This document shows positions 27,301 to 40,121 of a stretch of DNA of 64,000 nucleotides, piece after piece. Location of the stretch: the NCBI RefSeq assembly GCF_024679245.1, contig NC_090177.1, positions 20,535,950 to 20,599,949 on the forward strand, in the 5' to 3' direction. The DNA is from Pseudorasbora parva (lineage: Eukaryota > Chordata > Actinopteri > Cypriniformes > Gobionidae). Each line of letters opens with the position of its first letter. Position 1 is the first letter of the stretch. The translations under genes and the position numbers were made by a program. Under the pieces are notes generated by a model. That model worked only from the letters and a program-made list of their open reading frames with translations. It did no database searches and was not told the origin of the DNA.

Positions 27301-30300
27301 ATTAGTGGACACTGCCTGGTAAGGACGTTTCTATGCTCATAAATATTTATAAATATTTACATAACTAACACACTGCATGAGTTAATGCCACACACTAAAG
27401 TGAAAATGTCATGTGATAGAGTTGTCAGCATAACACAGAAGGACCTCAGTGTGACAAATGTAAGCCTGGCTACTTTGGTGACCCAAGTCGAGGACGATAT
27501 GATGACTGCAAACCCTGTCCTTGTCCATACACAGAGACATCTCGACGGTAAATATATCAAACCTGTGTATACAATACTCTATACCATACCATACCATACC
27601 ATACCATACCATACCATACCATACCATACCATACCATACTATCTGGGCTGGATTATCCATTGATGAGATTGGACAAATGCCCTGGGGCATCAGCCAATAA
27701 GGGGGACATAGGTCCGGATTATCCAATGGGCATTATGGGACCCAAGTTCTTCTTTTTTTTACATTTCCGATAATGGCAAAAAAAAATGCTTGCCACTGTA
27801 AATATCCACAGTGGCGTAGGTTGTATGGTGTGTGGTGCTTGAAAAGTAGCTTTTGACACATTCGACCCAAGTTCGACTTGTAGCCTAACTTTAGTCTCTA
27901 ACATTATATTTTAATTAACTAAAATTAAAAAATCGATTCGAAAAAACTAAAATCGAATTGATCGCTTTGTGTCTTTGTAAAACAGCAAAAGACTTTAATT
28001 ATGCCGCTTATATAGGCAGTCTGTTTGTGCTGTGTGATTTAAAGAGAAATGCACACTTTGCTCATGCGATCACCTGGTGATCGGGTGTTTTCTCCAAAAT
28101 AAAAGCTTGAGGGTTTATTTCTTGCAAGTGAAGAAATTTGGACAACAGTATTGTCATTTTCCTGTACTGTAGTGTAATGTAAATATACTTATAAAATATT
28201 CCTTTTCATTTATACAGTACATTTGTTTTGCGATAGGCTATATGGATATTACATCATAGGAATAATTATATAAATCATTATTATATTATAATAAGAATGG
28301 TTTGGCATCCTAAAACACCTATGATAATGTGATGTAGACTGAGACTATATCATAACTAAAAGATGTTTGAGCCCTCTTTAATGTAAAGGTACAAGTCAAT
28401 GCTTTTTCTTTGTTCAATGTGCACAGTTCATGGGTTGAAGCCGGTTAAAGCTGTTCATTTTGAGCTCTCAAAGTGCACCAGATTGATTCATTTAACCCTA
28501 AAATTTACAACATTTTCTTGCGTAGGAGCATGCCCCCAGACCTCCCGTAGAGGGACAGAGGTCCAGCCAACATAGTTTTACAAAATCATTTGAGAAACAC
28601 AAATCATTTATGAACTTTACTCCAGCATAGTACAACAAAGTTAGTTTAAGTCTGTAAAACTGTTAATGTCTAATTAAAATGACTTTGGACAAACTACATT
28701 TTGGCTGCCTGCAAGACATGACACAAGACTGAATTCTTAATACGGCCCTGTTTACTATACTGTATTATATATACTTTACTATACTGACAAAACAACTCGT
28801 TGATGTGCTCAAAGGTTTTCTGATACTTGCTTCCTGGACCATGACAACCAGGCAACATGTGACGACTGCAGACCCGGTTACACGGGGCGACGTTGTGAGA
28901 AGTAAGGGAGCAGTTCTTTTCCATACACATGTTGTCCTTACACTACATTTTGTTGTGCTGGGTGTTTGTATGATATTTCATCATCTTTGTTTTTCCCCCC
29001 ACAGATGTGCTCCAGGATATGTCGGCAACCCTCTGCAGCCCAACGGCAAATGTGTTCCTATTGCTAGCCGTGAGCATTTTCCCTTAATTTTTGTTTACAA
29101 TTGTGGTAGCTAAATTATTTATTTATGAGATTAATTTTTAGTGGTATGATTTATTTGTTTTCCTTAAGCTGCTTCTTTTCTTGGAATCTGTCTCATTTTA
29201 CCCTGAAGGTCAAGCGAAGGTTTAGATAATGATTAACACTCTTAGTGCACGTAATGCTGGGATGCCAGCTGTTTGTGACCAGGATGTTCAAAGCATTCCA
29301 GGTGTAATTTTCAACCATATGGTGTTCTTATCCCTGTTCAGCGATTTCCAAGTGTGATGACAGAGGAACTATCAATCCCATCAGCAAACCATGCTATTGC
29401 AAGGTATTGGTAATAAATTGCATACATTTTTTTCTTTCTTTTTTTAATTCGCCATTGTTCTGAAGTTTGAGGTTGTTTTTTGTTTATTGTCTTCGATAAA
29501 AGTATCTTATACCCTTCAAGGCTGCATTTATTTATAGTAAACATATAATATTGTGAAATAATAATGTTATTACAATTTACAACAATGGTTTTCTATTTGA
29601 ATATATTTAAACATGTAGTTTATTCCTATGACAGTAAAGCTGAATTTTTAGCAGCCATCAGTATTCAGTCACGTGATTCTTCAGAAATCATTTCAAAATT
29701 AATTTCTTTTAATTATCAATGTTGAAAACAGTTATGCTACTTAATACTTGTACTGCTGTCTAGCTGAACTGCAAACTTTTGAATGACATTGTATAACCAT
29801 TTGATTCGTCACGTGTTAAATGTTCAAACACTTGATCTTCTGTTCTGCAGGCCAATGTTGTTGGTGCCCTTTGCGACGAGTGTAAGATTGGCACTTTTCA
29901 TTTGGCGGGCAATAATCCTGAAGGTTGCTTGCAGTGTTTTTGTATGGGAGTGTCTAAACAGTGTGCAAGTTCAACCTGGAGCAGGAATCAGGTAACCACA
30001 TCCTCTAATCTTGTCTTATAGTGATTTAAATGGGATGTTTTGAAGTTTTTTAAATGTGTTTATATATGTATTTATTTGTTGGTTAATCTGAAGGTGCGAG
30101 GTGGTGTGAACGGCCAGCTCTTCACCCTTTCCAATGCAGCCAACACGAGGACCATCTCTGAGGGTATCACCCAGAGAGCCGGCGCAGAGGTGGTCTACCG
30201 ATCTTTCGCCAGGATCCCTAAAGACATCTACTACTGGGTCCTGCCTCAGAATTTCAGAGGGGACAAGGTGAGAACATCCCATGTGATATGATGCCATGTT

Positions 30301-33300
30301 CACATGTTGACCTTTGTCAAGTAGTAAAGCACATCAGTGCGCTGTTTTTCAAAACATGCTTTTCTTTTTTGTGCAAAGGTCACAGCATATGGTGGAGAAC
30401 TGCAGTATAGGTTGCGTTACGAGCCACAGGCTCGCTCGATAGTGATTGATGGACAGCCAGATGTGGTTCTCCAAGGCAACGGCATCTTCCTGGAGCATTA
30501 TTCTCAGACCAAACCACTTCCTAGAGTACCAGCCACCATCACTGTGCCATTTAGAGAGGTGTGTTATATATGTGTGTAAATGTATATGTATTTTTTAGCA
30601 AACACCTTTATTAGGTGTTTGCTAAAGAATATAATATTTTGCATTTCAAATAAATTAACAATTAATCATCAACTCAATAATTTATATTTTAAATACATTT
30701 AGCATTTTAAATGAATAATAATACATATTTTAATATACATTTTTAATTTATAGAATAAGGTCAAACTTGATATGAATTCTCACTGCCTGTAATCTCCACA
30801 GTCTGCATGGAGACGGACGGATGGCCAGCCATGTACAAGAGAGCACTTGCTGATGGCTCTGGCGGATATCAGCGTCTTTATGATCAGAGCCACTTATGCA
30901 GACAATATGGCTGAAAGCATGTAATTTTGCTTATTTAATATACATTGACTTTTGATGTTCTTTTTAAATACTGGATGGTATCACATTATCTTATTAGGCT
31001 TCTATCTGTCGCTTAACTGAATTTGTGAATGTGAACAGGGCAAAGTGTTTTATCTAAATTTCTCCTCTCGTTAGTGTCTCCAATATCCAAATGGACATAG
31101 CAGTGCCCCACTCTACAGGAAACGAAAGGGCTCTGGAGGTGGAGGAGTGTGCCTGCCCTCAAGGATACTCAGGACCATCTTGCCAGGTATATTACATCTT
31201 TAAATAGCAACATTCAGTCTGTGTGAACTTGTGCGTGCCTGATAAGTTAATGCAAAAACCTCCCCACTGGTAGAGATTCTGAACTACTACCTGTCAAGGT
31301 AATAACAGCCCTTTATTATTTCTCTTGATCTCCAAAGGGAAGTTCTTAGCAACTTTTGGAACATTTTAGCTTTAAAGCTCTACCCCAATTGAAGTGCAAA
31401 GGGTGCAGAGTTTCATAGCTTCAGCACAGACACATGTGAACCCAGTCACCTCTGACTCACCCATTGTTTGCAGGACTGTGATATCGGCTACACCCGCACA
31501 CCTGGACTTTATCTTGGCACCTGTGAGAAGTGTGACTGCAACGGGCATGCCAGCGGCTGTGACTCAGAGACTGGAGATTGCCTGGTGAGTTAACCTTTCC
31601 ATTGCAGCGATTTATGCTGTTCCTGGATGAATTATGCTCATTTGTAACTGGAAGCCTTGTAAACTAGGTTGGTTTTGTGTCCACCTGAACTCAGCTGGAC
31701 TAGTTTCTTAGCAGGGGTGTTACATAAGAGAACTTTTTTTGATCAAAAACCAATAAATAAATAAAGCATTGCCACTCAAAATACAAGAAAATGTCTACAT
31801 TAACCAGGAAACCACAATAACTGGCTAGTCAGTTTTAAAAAACGACGTAAATTAGTTTTATTTATTGACTAACAATTAAAATTGCAGAACTATATAAGAA
31901 AAAATAAACATAAACATTTAGTCATCCTAACCCTTTCATGCATCTTGTCCACATTTGAGGACAGTTAATTTAACTCCATTTAGGGTTAATTCATCATGGG
32001 AATTTTCTCCAAACCACTTGAGCTTGACCAGTAGATTGACAGCAGTATTGTAACAGTGACTACTGTCTTGTATTCCAAATATTCATTGCTTGATGACATC
32101 ATTAATCCAAGATGGCTGACAGCAATAACCATGTGCTAAATGCCCCAGGCATGTGATTTTTTTTTTTAAGATTTTTTTTTTTACAAGGAGGTCAATTAAG
32201 CTAAAAAATATATATTAGTATGTGTACAATAAAGTATTATGATTGTTATTATTTTATAAACTAGAGTAAAATGTTGTTTTTATTAACCAAAAACTAACTG
32301 TCCACATATGGACGTCATGCAACAGTGGAGTCAGATGAAATAATGTCTGATTTCTGTAACCTGCTAGTATATCTGTTCTATTTTTGCAAGTATTTATTGA
32401 ATTGTCTTATATTGTAATAAAATAGACCTATAACAAAAATATCAGCATAAATAACCATTCAAAATTACATATTACTGCATTAAATGGCAACTTTACCCTT
32501 ACATACCGAAACAAATGTGCATTTTGCCTTTCAAACAGGGACAGCTTAGGTCAAGCACTCAGTACAGAATAATAGGGAATATCCCAGAGGACAGTGGAAG
32601 TGACAGTGAAAGCAGTGATGAGGAGTTTGTGCCAGTAAAGCCCAGACCATATTGCTACACTATGTTTCCGCATATATGTAACTACCATTATAGTTCCTAC
32701 AATGTGTTTTTTTGTTGTTATATTGTAATATTAATGTTTTTAATAACTGAGCTGATATACATAGCATAACATGATAAAAAACATAATGTTCCTTATTGTC
32801 ATCTGTTGCATTTTACATCTGAATTTTGTAACAATGAAAACTGATTTCAATTTTAGCATCATAAAAAAAATCTGTTCTACCCATATACTTAGTCTGGAGT
32901 GTTTCATCACCTTTTTCCTTTCTGTTTTAGAACTGCCTGCATAACACAGTTGGGCGCCGTTGTGAAAATTGCCTAACTGGATTCTATGGAAATCCAAAGA
33001 CTGGTGATCCACAGGCATGTAGACCATGTCCTTGTCTAGGACACTCCAGTAACCAGTGAGTTTTCTGTTAACTTTATCAAAGATATTTTATTCATGTAAA
33101 GTGGTTACCATTCAGACATAACCCACAATTCATAATTATTCTTTTGATCTAATATTCTTCTTCTACCAAAGGCCTTCATCTTGTTACTTGGGTTCAGATG
33201 GACAGCCCATATGTGAATGTCCTGCTGGTTATACTGGAAGACAGTGTGAAAGGTAAGTTTCTTTGGTCTAATGAGAGGGTACACCTCCCATTCATTATGC

Positions 33301-36300
33301 TAGTAATGCTGGGCTGGCCGAACTGGTGATGGAGGTGATTGGTATCCCTTTATCTATTCGCCAGAAAGCATGTGTCTGTTGCTTTCTGTTATCCCTTCAA
33401 ACATTTGTGATTTGAATGCCGTTTGTCTGCTGGTATGGGAGAAGCAAACCTTGAATCAGTGCCACCCATACCAAAGTGTCATAGACTGAAGTGATTTTTT
33501 TTTTTGGAGGAGTTTATAAGTTAAAGCTGTGGTGCTTGAAAAATCCATGTATGTATGCCTGTAATCAACACTGTTTTCAAGTAATAAAAGTTTAACTTTT
33601 TTTACTGTGAGAATAAAGTTCCTTCTTACTGTCCACAAGTCTGAGCTCTCTTTTTGAAGGTGTTGAAGCAATTAGTTGCATAATGTCACTTTAAAAAGGA
33701 GTTGCATCCTTTTCTTTTTTTTTGCTTCAGTGCTTCCTTGTAAAGCCCTTGCTACATTTTGAGCAACTTTTTCTTATTTCAAACTCTTCTTCTAGATATT
33801 AGTGGGTCTCTAGGGTGGTTTATGCTTCCCATACAGAAGCATAAACAAGTGGATGATATGGATTGTGGATTCTTGTCACTTGCTCAGAGTGCAAAAGCTT
33901 TCGGGTGTCTGGGATAAAAAAACAAATGGCTTCTATTTTTCAAAAATTTGGTGTCTCATCATGGCTCTCAGCGTTTCCAACTGCGGAGACTTCTACCTTG
34001 AAGGTTCGAAAGGATTCTTGCCCTCTGCTTGTGAAGATGCTTTCTACCTCAACCCTGGGAAAAAGCAAGCTCCGGATTCAACCGTCCATAACGTTGACGA
34101 ATACCTTGATTGTAAAGAAGATAATGGCTTTTCAAGGCCTGAAAGAACAACAAGATTTTTGCTGTCAACAACCATACATAGTTTAAGTCAACGGAGGACT
34201 TATGGGGCCCCACGTTACACAGCAAGTCCTGAGGCACGACAGAAGAGTTTCCAGCTGCTGTTGAGGATGCACACTAATCATTTCAACCAGCGCCTGAGTA
34301 TGCTTGAAAGCAACACCCTGGACATAAAAGACAGCCTCGAGAACATGAGAAAGCAACAGAGTCACTTTAGCTCTCAACTGCAGACACTAACCAGAGTTTT
34401 GTCTCCAGTTGAGAAGAAAGACAGAATCGATGAGCTGGCCAACAAATACACAGACACCAAAAAAAGACTAAGTCAGCTAGAACACAAAATTGAGATACTG
34501 ATTGATGGCTTCACTGCTCTAGCGCAAGAGCTTGACAAAGTGAAACGTGCACGCCATGTGTCACGCCCACCACAGGATCGTAGAGAAACTGCTGTGGTTG
34601 CTACCACCCAGATCCCGGCCTTGACTACAGCCTGGATGACTAGTAAGTCTACCAGCAGATTTCAGAGGAGAACAGTAATTCCCAAAACCATACCAACTCC
34701 TCGTACCAGCTCCACAACTACATTTGTACAAGATGGACTTTCCCAAATCAATAAAAGTTCAACTAAGCAAGCAAAGTTTTCAACTAAAAGGATCCAACCA
34801 ATATCATCAAGAAAAGGCATTGAAACCAGATTCACATCAAGGGCAGACAACAAAAGTAATAGCAAATCTTCTAGGAGAGCAACAGTTCCCAGTCGTATAG
34901 CCAACCATTCTCTTACAGCATTCTCTGACTCTTCCTGGAATGAAAGCCTTTCAACCTTGGTTACCTCCAATGAAATGCATCAGAAAAGAAAGGGACTAAC
35001 TAAAGTTCCTCTTATCTCACGGGCAAGGAGCAACGGACAAAATGTAACCCTAAAACAACACAAAAGGAGCAATGGACAAAATGTAACCCTAAAACAACAC
35101 AAAGTTGGTTCAAATGTAAATGCTAAATCTACAGAGTCTACGAGAACTGTGTTGACAAGGAAACCTAATCATTTACCTATGCGGGCGCAAGGAGAAAAAG
35201 AATCTGCAACTAAATTTCAGATTCCTCCTCCATCTCATACAAGAATCCCTCAATTAGAAAAATCTGCGAAATTGTCTAAGTCATCAAGCAAACCACAAAA
35301 AGAGGTCCTTCAAAAGGTCCATATTCCTTCAAAAAAAACATCTAAATCTAAAAAAATGCAGAGAAATCATTTGGTAGTAAGCCCGTCCAAAAAAGCAACA
35401 GACGTCAAGAAACCTTCTCACAATGTCCAAACAAAAAGACGACATTCCAAAACTAGATCATCCAAGCAAAATCAGATAGATGTTCCTTCTCATGAAGTGA
35501 GAAGTGCATCAGTCTCAAGGTCGAGCCAACCTGAGAAGTTTATCTATACAACTGCTTCTAGTAAACCAGCTGAAAAGAGGAAATTGCACTCCCCTAAACC
35601 CAAAGTACAAATGACTACTCCAAGAAGATCAACTCAGAGGAACATGTCTAAATACATAAATATTTTAGACCTTTTCATGAAAAACAGCAGGGGACAAAAA
35701 ACATTAAAAAGACCCCAGCTAAAACAGGACGAGAACCTTCATATTGTTCTTGGAAGACTGGCAATTCCCATCAAAATCATTCCCGATTACTAAATATTAT
35801 ATGGATGATTGTAACCGTTTTACGTTACATTGAGCCTGCTTTTTTTCTCTTTGAGCCCCCATAAGAACTTTGCAAACGGTTTGAATGTTGTTGTTCAAGT
35901 AAATGGGCTTGAGTTTTGAATACAAACTGTGTTGCAGAAATGCTTTATATCTTCATTATTCTTGTAAACCAAGCATGTTGTACTTTGGTTTAATGAACTG
36001 ACTGATTCCTGATGTGTAGAATTGTAGAAATAATGATTTCAAGTTTCCCCTCCTTTGCTATTGGTCAGCCAAACCAAACCGAACAGATAGCACTGCTTCC
36101 CAATGAACACTATAGGTGCTGTTATCTCAGGCCAATCAACCTAAAAATGGCTTCAGACATTAAAGAGTGTTTCATTATGTAATATCTTGGTTGTAATGTT
36201 TATACCATTTTGTGTACTTAGTGTTCAGACATTGTGTATTTTATACAATTTGATTGCATTCATTTTGTCTTGTAACGTTTGTGATCTCCATCAACATAGA

Positions 36301-39300
36301 ACCTCAGTTTTCCTAGATATGGCAAAAGTGATGTATTTTCAGCAGAATACATTTGTTTAAGTATTAGTGTATTGTACTGTATTAGTCTGGGCAACCTTGG
36401 AACCTCGAGTTATCAGGTAAGACTTTTTGTCAAGTTCCTCGGCTTCCACAAGCTTGGAGATTCCACTTTGGTTCAGTCCTGCTGATTGTTCTGGTTGTCT
36501 TTGGCTTTATTTATTTCAGTCCATCTCTGTTCAGCAAAATATTTTTTTTAAAGAGAGAAGGACCCGATATCGGTTGGATGTTGAGAGCATTCCTGGCTGC
36601 AGTTTATTAATCTCTTAAACATGGAGCTTCTGTTATGTGATCTAATATTTATCTTGTGGTGGACATTTGAAGATACTGTCAGGGGTTTGCTCTTTTGTTG
36701 TCCTTGTTTTGAATCTGGCAATTAATAACTGCTTCTTCATGCACAGATATTTCATGTCATTTGTTAACCCTGTTGGGGGAAAAAAACGCATATGCTTGTT
36801 AGGCATGTTTTGAAGCATGGTAGCTGGTTTGAGCTGGTTTAAGCTGGTCTTTATCTGGTTTAAGATGGTTAAATGCTTGTCCTAAGAAACTAGCTCCATC
36901 TCAGGACTAGCTCATGACCAGCTTAAGCCAGTTCAAACCAGCTACCATGCTTCAAAAACATATCTAACAGCATATGCTGTTTTTCAAAAAGGGAAGTATC
37001 TATGTTGGTTGTTTGCTAAAATCTTTTCTTGATGTTGTGTTTTGTTGTTGTTGTAGATTAAATCATTGTCTTATGTACCCTGACAGCCATTGCTAAAGCT
37101 CCAGTAAAAGTTCTACAACAAAACATGAAGTGTTCATTTGAACTCATTATTAGCATTAGCATTCATTTTAACATTTTACAAGATTTTCCTTTTGCCAACT
37201 TTTTTTTCTCTCTCTTCATTGACCAATTATCTATGCACAGATCAAAGCGTTTTTATGTTAGCATGACTATTAGTATGTCTGAAAAATATCCAGACAGTAT
37301 TTGAAGAACCTCTATGCATTAATCATATTCTCAAAGAGCTGTGACTCACAGATCATAAATCGCTCTTAATGTTCATGGCAGGTCCTGTCATGTCTCTGTT
37401 AATTCCGCATGTGGTTTTATTTTTACTGCATGACATTCAGAAACCGTTTTTCCAAGGTGTTGTCTGATTTTCCTCAGATGTGCTTCTGGATATACTGGCA
37501 ATCCCCAACTTGGTCAGAGGTGCACTCCAAGCAACACAGGTGGTAAGATAATATTCTGTAACAATTCATCTTAATTTATTTTAAAAAAAGTTACAAAATA
37601 AAATACATTTGAAGATGATTCAAACTACATTGACACATTACCAATATTTTAAAAATTAAATGTGTATTTAAAACACTATATGTTTACAGATTGTTACCGC
37701 TGTGACAACAGTGGTAGTGAAGGATGTAGCGCAACAGGAGTCTGTCGATGCAAGGTACTAATTTTTAAAAAAATTTTATGTTGTTTCCATTACATTGATA
37801 ACTCCAATTTAAAACATACTTGTTTGTACTCAGATGAATGTTGAGGGTTCAACATGTTCAACCTGCAAGCAAGGGACCTTCCACCTCAGTCCTGCAAACA
37901 AAGATGGCTGTCTGTCCTGCTTCTGCATGGGTGTCACCCAGCAGTGCTCCAGCTCCAATCACTATAGAGATGTGGTAAGAGATGGGATGAGTTAGACCTG
38001 AGCTTTTCATCAATTTGTGTAGGCAAATGTTCATTTTCTGCCTTTTTTCTCCAGGTTTCCACCTCTTTTGCCCCTGGAAACTACCAAGGTTTTGCTCTTG
38101 TAAACCGCCAACGCACCAACCGCATTGACAATGGCTTCTCCGTAGAGCTGTCCACAGATGGAACACAACTCTCCTACACTAATTTTAACTCTCTTGGACA
38201 GGACCCCCACTACTGGCAGTTACCCAGAGCCTATCAAGAAGACAAGGTAGAGTTTGGCAGCATTATGCATTTCATCATTCTTATACGCTTTTTTGTGTTT
38301 CCTACATGCTTTCTTGAAGCATCTTCTCCAACTTTCAATACTGGTTTCATTCTGCAAATGCTCGCTGCTAAGACCTTTTCTTCCAAAATATACCAAGGAC
38401 AGCTTTTCTTACAGCATAGAATACTTTAATAGAAGTCGAAGTGTACACAAGGGCTATATTGGGTACTAATATCAAAAAACTGTTGTTTTGGATGTGATGC
38501 ACTGAATTAAGTGTTTCTGAACCTACTTGCTGTTTTAGAAGACTAAGTCTGCTCGGACTACACGAGCACACAAGGTAATCCTTGGAGGTTTAATGTGTGA
38601 TCATGTTGATTGAATGTGTTTCTGATGTTTTGATTTGGCATATTTCTAAAATTAGAATGATGCTTGATTGAGTCATCTGTGCATTTTTTTTCAGAATATT
38701 TAACGCATTTACTCATGCTATGGTTTTATTTTGTCTTGACCATGTTTTAAAGTGCATGGGATTTCATGGTACACACATTTTTACTCTCACCCCCCACCCC
38801 GTCATACTTAAGCTGTTTACACCTAGTAACACATTATACTGCGGTCACACTTTTTTTGGATTTATAATGCATTGAATTAAGGAGAGATATGAAATCAGCC
38901 TGTTCATTGCAGTGTCTGAAGAAATGTTGCATGCTCAAAGTCTAGCGTGACTACAGCTTAGAAAAGAAGTGACTCAAAATCGCAAGTGGTCAATGGTGTT
39001 TAGTTTGAAGTCTGTTGTAGTCTTTTAACTTTTTGGAAATACGAGATCCTACAGAGATGTTACATGGAATGTAACTAGTTCTTTGTAGTTTAGAGCTGGT
39101 ATTTTAGATTTTGTATTGAGATTACTGAAATTGCTTTGTTCACAAAACTAGAGAGACTCATCGTGGATAAAGGAACAGCTGAGAAAGGACGACACTGTAT
39201 GGCATCTAATGAATGATATGGGTAAAGACCTCTCAAGGTCCAAAAGAGCCTTTGAGGTATTAGAACTTTGATTTAACTTTTTATTGTGAGTTCACACCAC

Positions 39301-40051
39301 TGACCTGAATCCCATAGGCATCCCTTTACATAGCTGATGGATTCTTTAGTAACAGAATGTACTAAATTGAATTTGAAAGTATGAACTCCTATTAATCCTT
39401 TTAATAAACTGAAAGGTTAATGCTGGAAAACTGACATATGCTGAACTTCCTCTATAATCAACACAGGTCAACAGAAACATCCTTGACACTTTCAGTAAAC
39501 TAATGTCTCCATGTATTAACTCCACCTGTAGATGTCTGACACAATGTAAAAGGATTGAAAGAAATTTGAGAAAAAAAAAGATGGCATTAATTAAATTGAG
39601 CTTTGAGAATGTTTTGCTGTTTATGGGTAACACCACTCAAACAGAATGAACACTTCAGGTGAGAGCATACGTGGTATCCTGATTCTTACACTGACATCCT
39701 GTGCACTTCCCTGCATGAATGTCATCATGTGTTTGGCTGCATGTCCCACTCTTTCTTCTCAACTCGTTAAAGTTTTGGCGCATCTGTTTCTTCATTCTCT
39801 CTCTTTGGCTTTGTTTACATTCCCCCAATCTGGTTTGTGTTTCTGGTCTGATCTATAGGACTGACAGTTCACACTTTAATCTAAGTGATGAGCTTGACGT
39901 TTGCTCTATTCATTTGTTCAGTAGTGTATCTAGACTACCATTAAAAAAAAATTGGGGTCAGTAAGGTTTTTTTAAGGAATTGAATACTTTAATTTAACAA
40001 GGATGCATTAAGGCATGAGTTAAGGCAGTTATATTGTTTCAAAGGACATAG

Positions 40052-40121
<70 letters not shown>

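Noticed and set aside
27409..27726. Minus-strand frame with VWYGM repeats
   Set aside because: The repeated peptide is just the translated (ATACC)n microsatellite.
34662..34970. 102-codon minus-strand frame
   Set aside because: Shadow of the 646-codon plus-strand frame, mirroring its Ser/Thr-rich codons.
39641..39660. CACTTCAG directly followed by GTGAG, resembling an acceptor and donor back to back
   Set aside because: A zero-length exon; no coding sequence between the sites.
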